A stretch of DNA of 57,120 nt from Bradyrhizobium jicamae (lineage in GTDB: Bacteria > Pseudomonadota > Alphaproteobacteria > Rhizobiales > Xanthobacteraceae). The stretch lies in NCBI RefSeq assembly GCF_018130215.1, contig NZ_JAFCKQ010000054.1:1-57120 (forward strand), read 5' to 3'. Shown here piece after piece: positions 18,185 through 25,985 of this stretch (positions within the stretch are counted from its first letter, which is position 1; each line of letters begins with the position of its first letter). A program made the position numbers and the translations under genes. The notes under the pieces were generated by a model. That model was not told the origin of the DNA and made no database searches. It saw only the letters and a program-made list of their open reading frames with translations.

Positions 18185-19018
18185 TTAATAATGGATCTGT
18201 GCGACCTCGCGCAGCTCGTCCGACGTGGTCGTGCCAAAGCCGAAGAACTCGAGATAGGCGGGAATCTGCTCGAACAGCATGTCGGTCCCGACTTGATAAT
18301 CGCAGCCCTTCGACCGTGCTGCCGCCAGCAGCGGCGTGATCTCTTCCTTCATCACGACTTCGCCGACGAACGTGGAAGGCGCGATGCGATCGACGTCGAA
18401 GGGCAGGGGATCGTCCTTTTTCATGCCAAGCGGTGTTGCATTGACGACGACATTATATCCGGCCGGATCGGCGGAACCGGTGGCCACCTCGAGCTTTGGA
18501 TAGTGAGACTTTAGGCGCTGCGCCAGCTCATTCATGGATTTCGGGAAGGCGTCGTTCAGGCCGAGCTTGGCGACACCGGCCTTGGCGAGGGACGCGGCGA
18601 TGGCAGATCCGACACCGCCGCAGCCGGAAACGAGCACCTTCACCCCGGACAGTTGCCGGCCCTTCTTCAGGACGCCGCGCACAAACCCTTCGCCGTCGAA
18701 CATGTCGCCGAGCAATTTGCCTCCATCGTCGAGGCGAACTGCATTGCAGGCACCGGCGATCTTGGCCGACACCGAAGTGTCGTCGACAAGCCCAAGGGTG
18801 GTGATCTTGTGCGGCATGGTGATCAGCGCGCCACGAATGTTGCTGAGCCTGAAGACCAGCTTCAGGAATTCGGCGTAGTTCTCACCCTTGCAGCCCATGG
18901 GCACGACAACGGTGTTGATCCCGCGCCTCTCGAAAAAGGGATTGTAGATCATCGGCGCCTTGAACGATTCCGTCGGATAGCCGATATGCGCGATAAGTGT
19001 TGTTTTGCCGTCGATCAT
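18185..19018 (-). CDS. Shikimate/quinate dehydrogenase-like protein
   Basis: A 277-residue AroE-family enzyme. The catalytic Lys71 (MPHKIT) and Asp108 (MFDGEGF) and the nucleotide loop SGCGGVGSAIA are present. The N-terminal substrate motif differs from AroE: the usual SxSPxxHN is here ESFKAPMIYN, keeping the first Ser but replacing the second by Ala and the His by Tyr. In the catabolic operon it probably oxidises shikimate or quinate to the dehydro form with NAD(P), feeding AroQ and QuiC. Biosynthetic AroE would be expected elsewhere. An AGG-containing ribosome site lies before ATG 19018. Confidence 0.88.
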   Translation of the reverse strand: MIDGKTTLIAHIGYPTESFKAPMIYNPFFERRGINTVVVPMGCKGENYAEFLKLVFRLSNIRGALITMPHKITTLGLVDDTSVSAKIAGACNAVRLDDGGKLLGDMFDGEGFVRGVLKKGRQLSGVKVLVSGCGGVGSAIAASLAKAGVAKLGLNDAFPKSMNELAQRLKSHYPKLEVATGSADPAGYNVVVNATPLGMKKDDPLPFDVDRIAPSTFVGEVVMKEEITPLLAAARSKGCDYQVGTDMLFEQIPAYLEFFGFGTTTSDELREVAQIHY

Positions 19019-19041
19019 CGTCTCGGACCTGCGGTTGTTCG

Positions 19042-20688
19042 TTATGATTGAGTCTTCTCGAGAGATTTGACTTGCTCGCGGAGCAGGAATTTCTGGATTT
19101 TGCCCGTCGACGTCTTGGGCAACGGTCCGAACACCAGCGTCTTGGGAACCTTGAAGCGCGCGAGCCGGCTCTTGCAGAAAGCGAACACTTCGGCATCATC
19201 GGGCTTGGACGCGCCCGGCTTAAGCTCGACAAAGGCGCAGGGCGTCTCGCCCCATTTCGCATCAGGCCGCGCTACGACGGCGGCCAGCATCACGGCCGGA
19301 TGCTGGGTTAGCACTTCCTCGACCTCGAGACTGGAGATGTTTTCGCCGCCCGAAATGATGATATCCTTCGAACGGTCTTTGATTTCGATCGCACCATCGG
19401 CGTGCCAAACCGCAAGATCGCCCGACAGGCACCAGCCGTCCACCAGCGTCTTTGCGGTGGCAGCCTTGTTTTTGAGATATCCCTTCATCACGGTATTGCT
19501 GCGTACCATGATCTCGCCGACGGTCTCGCCATCCCGCGGCACGCTCGCCATGGTCTTCGGATCGGCCACCTGGACGTCGTCGACCATCGGATAGGCAACG
19601 CCCTGCCGCGCCATCCTGGCAAAGCGCTGATCGTCGGGCAGTTCATTCCATTCCGCCTGAAAGACGCACGATGTCGCGGGACCGTAGGTTTCAGTCGCGC
19701 CGTACAAATGAACGACGCGGAAGCCGAGCGCCTCCATCGAACGGAAAACGGCGGACGGCGGCGCCGCGCCGCCTGTCGCCACCGACACCACGTGATCGAA
19801 GCGAACGCGTTGTTCAGCGGGCGCATGGCTCAGCATGTTGAGGACGATCGGCGCTCCGCACAAATGGGTGACCCGATGTTCGGCTATAAGGCGGAAAATG
19901 AGGGGCGGCTCGACCTTGCGAAGACAGACCTGCGTGCCGCCGACCGCCACCACCGCCCACGGATATGACCAGCCGCAGCAGTGGAACATCGGCAGCGTCC
20001 AGAGATAGATGCTGTCGAACCCAAGGCCAAAGCACAGGCCATTGCCTAGCGCAGAGAGATACGCGCCGCGATGACTGTAAACGACGCCTTTGGGATCGCC
20101 TGTTGTGCCCGACGTGTACAACAAGGCGAGCGACTGCCACTCGTCGGTGATCCCTGTCCAGGTGAATGCGGGATCGGCGGCCGCAAGCATCTCCTCGTAG
20201 CCATATTTGCCGATTGCCGATGCAGGCTCTTCTGGGACGGCAATGTCCACCACGATGATGTCACGCTCGACCTGCGAAAGGGCGTCGCGAACGACCTTTC
20301 CGTAATCGCCATCGACGATCAGTACCTTGGCGGAGCCATGTTTCAGAGAGAAGGCGATGTTGGCCGCATCGAGCCGGGTGTTCAACGGATTGAGGACGGC
20401 GCCCAGCATCGGAACGGCGAAATGGGCTTCGATCATCTCGGGTATGTTGGAGGCGATTATGGCGACCGTGTCGAGGCGACCCACTCCGAGCTTGGCCAGC
20501 GCTGAGGCGAGCCTCGTGCAGCGGTCCAAGAGCTGTCGGTAGGTATAGCGACGCGCGCCATCGATGACGGCCACTTTCTCCGCGAAGGCGCTGGCGGCCC
20601 GGGTGAGGAAGCTCACCGGAGTCAGCGGAACGTAGTTGGCGCCGTTGCGATCAAGGTCCGTTTCAAAGGGATGACCATTCGACATCAT
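19042..20688 (-). CDS. Acyl-CoA synthetase (AMP-forming), DmdB/medium-chain type
   Basis: A 548-residue ANL-family ligase. Core motifs are YTSGTTGDPKGVVYSHRG (AMP binding), YGATETYGP, SGDLAVWHADGAIEIKDRSK and the C-terminal hinge and lysine KTSTGKIQKFLL. It forms acyl- or aryl-CoA thioesters in the cytoplasm. The ATG-ATG at 20688/20685 is chosen because GGGAGGT precedes it; the open frame upstream is non-coding. Its place among pca and qui genes suggests a side-chain acid (for example a hydroxycinnamate freed from quinate esters), but motifs do not settle the substrate. Confidence 0.88.
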   Translation of the reverse strand: MMSNGHPFETDLDRNGANYVPLTPVSFLTRAASAFAEKVAVIDGARRYTYRQLLDRCTRLASALAKLGVGRLDTVAIIASNIPEMIEAHFAVPMLGAVLNPLNTRLDAANIAFSLKHGSAKVLIVDGDYGKVVRDALSQVERDIIVVDIAVPEEPASAIGKYGYEEMLAAADPAFTWTGITDEWQSLALLYTSGTTGDPKGVVYSHRGAYLSALGNGLCFGLGFDSIYLWTLPMFHCCGWSYPWAVVAVGGTQVCLRKVEPPLIFRLIAEHRVTHLCGAPIVLNMLSHAPAEQRVRFDHVVSVATGGAAPPSAVFRSMEALGFRVVHLYGATETYGPATSCVFQAEWNELPDDQRFARMARQGVAYPMVDDVQVADPKTMASVPRDGETVGEIMVRSNTVMKGYLKNKAATAKTLVDGWCLSGDLAVWHADGAIEIKDRSKDIIISGGENISSLEVEEVLTQHPAVMLAAVVARPDAKWGETPCAFVELKPGASKPDDAEVFAFCKSRLARFKVPKTLVFGPLPKTSTGKIQKFLLREQVKSLEKTQS

Positions 20689-20785
20689 CGCGACCTCCCT
20701 CACAGGAATCGAACGCGCGTGGTAGCAAAGGACGCTCTCGTAAAGGACATGGCTCGGTGACCTCTTGTGTCCCTGGCAGGACGGA

Positions 20786-21265
20786 TTAACCGACCCTGGT
20801 CCAGACAAGAATTGATCGTCCCAACGTTCCGTCGAGATAGCTCCGGTATGGAGCTGTCGTGATCGTGAGTGTGTCGCCTTCCAGGACAAAGTGCCGGATC
20901 TGGTCGGTCCCGGTCCATGCCTGGTTCCATGACGTGTCGATGTGGTGCACGACGACATTGTCGCCCAGTGAAAAGGTGCCGGCATAAGCCACCATGCTAC
21001 CGATTAATTCGACGCCTTCCTCGTCGGTCGGCACCACGTCGCGCGGTGTGACGCGGTCGTTGCGGGTGAAGATCGCGTACATCCGGCCGTCGGGAGCATA
21101 ACCGATATAGCCGATCGGGGCGTCGCCGAATTGATTGTGCTTTTGTCCGTCGGACAGTCGTTCGCGCACGTAAGATTGCAGCGACCAGGTCCCAATCACC
21201 GGGCAACTTGATAGTGGCTTGCCGCGCTTGACGGATTTGAGGATTTCGTCGTTGGTTGCCAGCAT
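20786..21265 (-). CDS. Lipocalin-like domain protein
   Basis: A 159-residue protein with the small beta-barrel pattern of the lipocalin-like family (Lipocalin_5): VIGTWSLQSYV near residue 25, PIGYIGYAPDGRMYAIFTR in the middle, AYAGTFSL, VVHHIDTSWNQAWTGTDQIR, and a C-terminal LVWTRVG strand. No signal peptide, so probably cytoplasmic. Such genes often sit with aromatic or polyketide catabolism genes but have no proven activity. It lies 23 bp after pcaG and 97 bp before the synthetase gene. Confidence 0.8.
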   Translation of the reverse strand: MLATNDEILKSVKRGKPLSSCPVIGTWSLQSYVRERLSDGQKHNQFGDAPIGYIGYAPDGRMYAIFTRNDRVTPRDVVPTDEEGVELIGSMVAYAGTFSLGDNVVVHHIDTSWNQAWTGTDQIRHFVLEGDTLTITTAPYRSYLDGTLGRSILVWTRVG

Positions 21266-21288
21266 GTTTTCCTCCAGCTCACCACTGC

Positions 21289-21930
21289 TCAGACATCGAA
21301 GAACACGGTCTCGCGCTCGCCCTGAAGATAAATATCGAACGTGTAGATGGTTGCGCCGTCGCGCTGGGATCGTGGCGCGATCAGGGTCTTGCGGCGTTCG
21401 GGTTGCTCGATGATGTTGAGCACGGGATCCTGCTCGTTCGCGGTCGTCTCGTCGCCGAAATACATTCGTGTTGCGAGACCGATGTTGATTCCCCGTGAGG
21501 CGATCCAGAAGTTGACGTGCGGCGCCATCTCCTTGCGGCCCCGTCGGCCGGCGACCAGTCCGGGCTTGATGGTGCTGATGCGATAAAGGCCGCTCTCGAA
21601 ATCGGTCCCCGTACGGGCCCAGCCGCGAAATGCGTCGTCCAGCGGCTTGTCCTGTCGATCGCCCGGATGGTTGTAGCGGCCCGCCGCATTGGCCTGCCAG
21701 GTTTCGACCAGGACGTCCTTTGTCACGTGTCCCGCACCGTCGTAGACCCGTCCTTCGATCACGATGCGCTCGCCGGCCACGCCAGGACCCGCAATGTCGC
21801 CGCCAAAATTGTTCTTGAAGATATCAAAGCCAGCCTGGTTCGGGATCAGCCCGATATGCACGTAAGGCCCGGCCGTCTGCGATGGTGTTTCCGGATAGTA
21901 GGGGAGAACGAAGGGTGTCGGCGCCGGCAT
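21289..21930 (-). CDS. pcaG: Protocatechuate 3,4-dioxygenase alpha subunit
   Basis: A 213-residue intradiol dioxygenase alpha subunit that pairs with PcaH to cleave protocatechuate to 3-carboxymuconate. Motifs: TPSQTAGPYVHIGL near the N-terminus, GERIVIEGRVYDG, VLVETWQANAAGRYNHPGD, and MAPHVNFWIASRGINIGLATR. Like other alpha subunits it lacks the full iron-ligand set. The ATG at 21930 is 4 bp after the pcaH stop, so the two are coupled; the open frame upstream of it is pcaH in another frame. Confidence 0.95.
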   Translation of the reverse strand: MPAPTPFVLPYYPETPSQTAGPYVHIGLIPNQAGFDIFKNNFGGDIAGPGVAGERIVIEGRVYDGAGHVTKDVLVETWQANAAGRYNHPGDRQDKPLDDAFRGWARTGTDFESGLYRISTIKPGLVAGRRGRKEMAPHVNFWIASRGINIGLATRMYFGDETTANEQDPVLNIIEQPERRKTLIAPRSQRDGATIYTFDIYLQGERETVFFDV

Positions 21931-21934
21931 TGGA

Positions 21935-22660
21935 TCAGTTCCCGTGCAGCTTGTTCTCGAACAAGGTCTGGCGACTGCCGCGCAAGACGATATCGAAGCG
22001 GTAGGCAAGGCATTCGAGCGGCAGCGAGCCATTGAGGTCGAGCCTGGCGGTGAGCCGATCCGCGGCCGACTTGTCGGGAATCGTCGCGATGATCGAATCG
22101 TGAGGGATCAGCGGGTCGCCCTCGAAGTACATCTGGGTGATCAGACGTTGCGCAAACCCGGACCCGAATACGGAGAAATGGATATGGGCCGGTCGCCAGC
22201 TGTTCACGCGATTTCGGAACGGGTAGGCGCCGGGCTTGACGGTACGAAAGAAGTAGTAACCGTTGTCGTCCGTGAGCATCCGTCCGCAGCCGCCGAAGTT
22301 CGGGTCGATCGGCGCGATGTAAGTGTCGTTGCGGTGGCGATAACGTCCCCCGGCATTGGCTTGCCAGACCTCTACAAGGGTGTTGCGGACGGGACGGCCG
22401 TTGCCGTCAAGGACATGACCATGCACAATCGTCTGTTCGCCGATCGGCTTGCCGTCCTTCGCGTAGTTAAGGATGAGATCATTGTCGAGCGGGCCCAACT
22501 CCTCCCGCGTGAATGTCGGACCGGTGACCTCCGACAGTGAATTTTGCAACGACCAAAGGGGTATTCGCGGTGATCGAAGCACGCTTGTCTTATAGACCGG
22601 CGTGTAGGCAGGCGGATGAATGTCCCGGTCGCGCTGATGAAATTCAGATTCCGGCGTCAT
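21935..22660 (-). CDS. pcaH: Protocatechuate 3,4-dioxygenase beta subunit
   Basis: A 241-residue catalytic subunit carrying the non-haem Fe(III) ligands: Tyr114 (NDTY), Tyr146 (GAYPF), His159 and His161 (RPAHIHF). The N-terminal extension typical of beta subunits is present (PPAYTPVYKTSVLRSPR). GAGGATCT precedes the ATG. It starts the ring-cleavage pair, 121 bp after the transporter gene. Its DNDLILNYAKDGKPIGEQ segment diverges from the usual rhizobial DNDLTRQHAGEPLGER, unlike the dead copy at 13164. Confidence 0.96.
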   Translation of the reverse strand: MTPESEFHQRDRDIHPPAYTPVYKTSVLRSPRIPLWSLQNSLSEVTGPTFTREELGPLDNDLILNYAKDGKPIGEQTIVHGHVLDGNGRPVRNTLVEVWQANAGGRYRHRNDTYIAPIDPNFGGCGRMLTDDNGYYFFRTVKPGAYPFRNRVNSWRPAHIHFSVFGSGFAQRLITQMYFEGDPLIPHDSIIATIPDKSAADRLTARLDLNGSLPLECLAYRFDIVLRGSRQTLFENKLHGN

Positions 22661-22781
22661 AAGATCCTCACGCTATTTGCGCGGATTGCCCGTGCTGGCG
22701 TCCGCCATACCGGCGAAACCGGCGCCGACACATCTCGACTTGCCTTCGGTTAAGCTACTGATGGTCTCTCTTTGACTCCTC

Positions 22782-24179
22782 CTAGATTGGCGCCGCGCCG
22801 CCAATCGAGGCGGCCCGCAGACGGTCATATTCTGCCTTCGGCATGGGAATGGCATCTCGATTGCCGAGATCACCGACTGGAACCCGGTATGTCTCACGTG
22901 CGGACATCGCAGCCACTGCGGCGATCACCGTAATTGCGAGCGCTATGGCCCCCACGGTGAACGGTACGTTTGCCGAACCGGGAGGAGCGGCGGTGGCGAA
23001 AAGGGCGGGCAGCAATGCCGTGATCGTCGTGCCCGTATTTTGCGAGATAGCCATTGCAGATACGCGCGACCGTGCCTGAAACAGCTCCGGATAGAAGCTT
23101 GGAAAGACGGCGTTGTAACCCTGATAGACGATCCCCCACATGAGAATCGAAAGAATGATAGCGAACGGGATGTCCTTGATGCTGATGGCGTAGAGATAAG
23201 CAAAGGAGAGCAAGCCAGAGACCAGTGCACCAAAGATGATGGGCGGCCTGCGCCCGATCTTGTCGGAGAGGGTGCCGACGATGGGAATGATAAAGACGGC
23301 GACCACATTGCCGAGCACCGGAATCCAGAGGTAGACATCCGGCTTAAAGCCGATCCCGTAGGCGGGCTGCACGGCATAGGCAGCGCCGAAGATAGTCGCG
23401 ACGACGGGAATCACGTTCATGAGCGCCATGCAGACGACCCGCAGCATGTCATCCCAGCTGGTCTTGAAGGCTTGAATGATGGGTGCCTGTGGAATCGTGC
23501 CGGCCGCGCCTTCCTGAGTAAATGTCGGCGTCTCCTCCACTTCACGCCGAATAAAGTAGCCCGCAATGACAACGAAGACGCTGAGCAAGAAGGGGATTCG
23601 CCAGCCCCAACTCATAAAGGCGTCCTTCGGCATGTAGGTCGCGATTGGCAGGAACACGGCGGCTGCAAGAATTTGTCCGGCCTGTACTCCCTGCAGCGTG
23701 AAGCTTGCGAAGAAACCCCGCTTACCGAACGGAGCGTGCTCGAGAACCATTGAGCTGGCGCCGGATATCTCGCCCGCTACAGCGAAGCCCTGTATCAGCC
23801 GCAGTATGACGAGAAACATGGGGGCGAGGACGCCGACCTGGTCGAACGTTGGGAGCAGGCCAACTCCCATCGTGGAAATGCCCATCAGGAACATGCAGAC
23901 CAGAAGCACGTTCTTTCGGCCATGCGTGTCGCCCCAGTGCCCGAGCACAAAGGCGCCGATCGGCCGGGCAACGTATCCCACTCCATACGTAGCAAGAGAC
24001 GCAACGATTGCCGTGGAGGGGTTGTCGGAGGGAAAGAAGAGCTGAGGGAAGACGAGCGAAGCGGCGGTCGCGTAGATGAAGAAGTCATAATATTCGAGAG
24101 CCGAGCCGATCCATCCGCTGGCTGCTGCGATCTTTGATTGGCTTTTTTGATGCGCTGCCTCAATGGATATGCTGCTCAT
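22782..24179 (-). CDS. MFS transporter, metabolite:H+ symporter (ShiA/PcaK-like) type
   Basis: A 465-residue, 12-helix permease of the MHS family: ALEYYDFFIYATAASLVFPQLFFP at the first helix, GHWGDTHGRKNVLL between helices 2 and 3, and RLIQGFAVAGEISGASSMVLEHAP at helix 4-5. This family includes the shikimate and alpha-ketoglutarate permeases. As first gene of the quinate/shikimate operon it probably imports quinate, shikimate or protocatechuate. AAGGGGAGGAAG lies just before the ATG. Confidence 0.9.
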   Translation of the reverse strand: MSSISIEAAHQKSQSKIAAASGWIGSALEYYDFFIYATAASLVFPQLFFPSDNPSTAIVASLATYGVGYVARPIGAFVLGHWGDTHGRKNVLLVCMFLMGISTMGVGLLPTFDQVGVLAPMFLVILRLIQGFAVAGEISGASSMVLEHAPFGKRGFFASFTLQGVQAGQILAAAVFLPIATYMPKDAFMSWGWRIPFLLSVFVVIAGYFIRREVEETPTFTQEGAAGTIPQAPIIQAFKTSWDDMLRVVCMALMNVIPVVATIFGAAYAVQPAYGIGFKPDVYLWIPVLGNVVAVFIIPIVGTLSDKIGRRPPIIFGALVSGLLSFAYLYAISIKDIPFAIILSILMWGIVYQGYNAVFPSFYPELFQARSRVSAMAISQNTGTTITALLPALFATAAPPGSANVPFTVGAIALAITVIAAVAAMSARETYRVPVGDLGNRDAIPMPKAEYDRLRAASIGGAAPI

Positions 24180-24469
24180 TGTCTTCCTCCCCTTAATTGA
24201 AGAATCTCTGGCAGGCTCGTTCTGATCTCCTTGTCAGCCGTTCGCGCACAGAACTTTTCGCGGCTGCGCGAGCAACCGCGTCGAGGAGTTATCGAAATTG
24301 GGAAACCGTACCGCGACGCAAAAGCGCAACCGCGCAAACCGTCCCGCTGGTTTCCTCCCAACGTTCTTGGTTTTGTCATGAAAGCATATCACGCGTTGTT
24401 TCGATAACAATGGAATTATCGCGCCGACGATTGTAGAAATCGAACATGGTATGAGCGAGCAGGTGCTTT
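24180..24469. promoter_or_regulatory. Divergent control region with repeated TTATCG half-sites
   Basis: Between the operon and the AraC-type gene. GTTATCGAAA (24288-24297) is the exact reverse complement of TTTCGATAAC (24399-24408), and the latter starts a further dyad CGATAA-N8-TTATCG (24402-24421). Three matching half-sites in a divergent regulator/operon gap make a good candidate operator for the AraC-type protein. Binding is inferred. Confidence 0.5.
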
Positions 24470-25345
24470 GTGGCCGGTTCCCAGATTCCGAGCTACGTCC
24501 TCTATGGTGAGCCATCAGGGAGCGCGTTTCCCGATTGCTTGCACTGCGAAAGAGTCTCCGAACGCAGTCGCCTGCACAACTGGACCATTCAACCGCACCG
24601 TCATCGAGGCCTTCATCAGTTCTTCTGGATCGCGAAGGGATCGGTTGTTGTCACGAGCGATACCTATCGACGCGCGCTAAAGGCGCCAGCATTAATCATG
24701 AACGCGCCGATGTCGGTGCACGGCTTTGAGTGGGAAGCGGAGTCCGATGGGTATGTAATCACAGTCCCAACTGTCAGCCTCGATAACAATCTTCCACCGC
24801 ACACGGGGTTGTTGGGTCGACTCGATCGATCACTGTTCCTGCAATATTCAACTGAACGAACTGCGGCAGTGATGGCGCTGAAGCTCTTTGAAGCAATCGA
24901 CGACGAATACCGGGGCCGTCAGGAGGGGCGGGTACAGGCGCTGCTCTGCCAGGTCGGTCTACTAGCTCTGTTTGTCATTCGCGCCGCAGGACGGCGACAA
25001 AAATCCCTGTCTGAGCCAGCTCACTCAGGTGTTGCGATGGGACGGCGCTTTGTCGAATTGGTGGAAAGCAACTATCGTAAGCACCGCCCTCTTTCCTTCT
25101 ACGCTTTCCGACTAGGCGTCAGCGTGACGCATCTCGGGCGGATTTGCCGCGGGCAGTTCGGGATTTCCAGCCAGTCGATCCTGCATGATCGCCTTATATT
25201 GGAAGCGAAGCGCAATCTGGCATACACATCAGCCTCCGTTGCAGACATTGCATCGGACCTCGGCTTCCGGGATGCTGCCTATTTTTCGAAGTTCTTTGCA
25301 AGCCAGGTAGGGGACACGCCGAGCTCGTTCCGAAAGACTTTCTAG
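24470..25345 (+). CDS. AraC family transcriptional regulator
   Basis: A 291-residue regulator with an N-terminal cupin-like sensor (TIQPHRHRGLHQFFWIAKG, the usual His pair of AraC sensors) and a C-terminal double helix-turn-helix (LSFYAFRLGVSVTHLGRICR, then SVADIASDLGFRDAAYFSKF). It resembles PobC/PobR-type AraC regulators of 4-hydroxybenzoate and related pathways. The start is a GTG with GCAGGTG before it; an ATG at 24454 is out of frame. Divergence from the operon suggests it activates it with an aromatic or hydroaromatic acid. Confidence 0.9.
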   Translation: MAGSQIPSYVLYGEPSGSAFPDCLHCERVSERSRLHNWTIQPHRHRGLHQFFWIAKGSVVVTSDTYRRALKAPALIMNAPMSVHGFEWEAESDGYVITVPTVSLDNNLPPHTGLLGRLDRSLFLQYSTERTAAVMALKLFEAIDDEYRGRQEGRVQALLCQVGLLALFVIRAAGRRQKSLSEPAHSGVAMGRRFVELVESNYRKHRPLSFYAFRLGVSVTHLGRICRGQFGISSQSILHDRLILEAKRNLAYTSASVADIASDLGFRDAAYFSKFFASQVGDTPSSFRKTF

Positions 25346-25380
25346 TGCGTGCACACCATTCCTCAAGTGAAGCTAACAAT

Positions 25381-25685
25381 CGTTTCGCGGGCAAGGTCTC
25401 CGACGGCGACGTGATCCCGGACCGCATGCTGGAGATCTGGCAGGCCGACGCGCAGGCGCCGCCGACTGGATCGTGCTTCTTTCGGGCGACGATCCCGAGA
25501 TCGTAGAGGACGCTGTCGCCAAATTCTTCTCGTCGTGCGCCCAGCAACTCGTCGGTGCCGACGAGTCGGTCATGGGCCGCTACAAACTCGGATTTACGAT
25601 GACGCCGGGGACGTTCTTGCTTCTTAAGCAGTGCGCGCAGACCTACGTCGCTTCGTCTGGAGGCGGGAGAGGGCGAGTCCTCTGA
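25381..25685 (+). pseudogene. Chimeric remnant: PcaG fragment joined to an EthD/DUF4286-like C-terminus
   Basis: The frame at 25381-25455 reads RFAGKVSDGDVIPDRMLEI followed by WQADAQ, an intradiol dioxygenase alpha-subunit segment (compare VETWQANA in the intact PcaG). From about 25455, in another frame, it reads GAADWIVLLSGDDPEIV, then DAVAKFFSS and SVMGRYKLGFTMTP, a close paralogue of 10190-10360 in the EthD-like gene; the DNA also matches over long runs. The junction falls in a shared GGCGCCGCC-like stretch. Neither half has a start or catalytic region. Confidence 0.75.
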
Positions 25686-25985
25686 AGGATAAGAGGACCC
25701 GCCCAGCATGCGGGGGCTTTTTCCGGCACTGTTCCTGCACGATGCGAGCGAGGGTGGCGAGCGTCATGGCGCGATGGGAGGCGTCGCAGCGCGTACTGGT
25801 GAGCGCGACGTAGAGGCGCGTGGAGGGGCGAAGGCAAATTCGTCGACTTCAGGGAACTGCTCGAGCCGGAGCCCGACTGCGGCGCGACCAAGATCCGCAA
25901 CGTCTCCGGTGCTCTTGGGACGCAAGAGCACCCTCGTGCGGGAGGCGTTTTCGTTTCAGCAATCTGGCTCGACGCCTAGGCGTGA
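25686..25985. other. Stretch without a recognisable gene
   Basis: About 300 bases between the chimeric remnant and the exporter gene. From 25831 to 25979 one plus-strand frame (GKFVDFRELLEPEPDCGATK onward) stays open with high GC3, as if once coding, but it has no start and matches no family I recognise. No promoter is evident. Confidence 0.35.
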
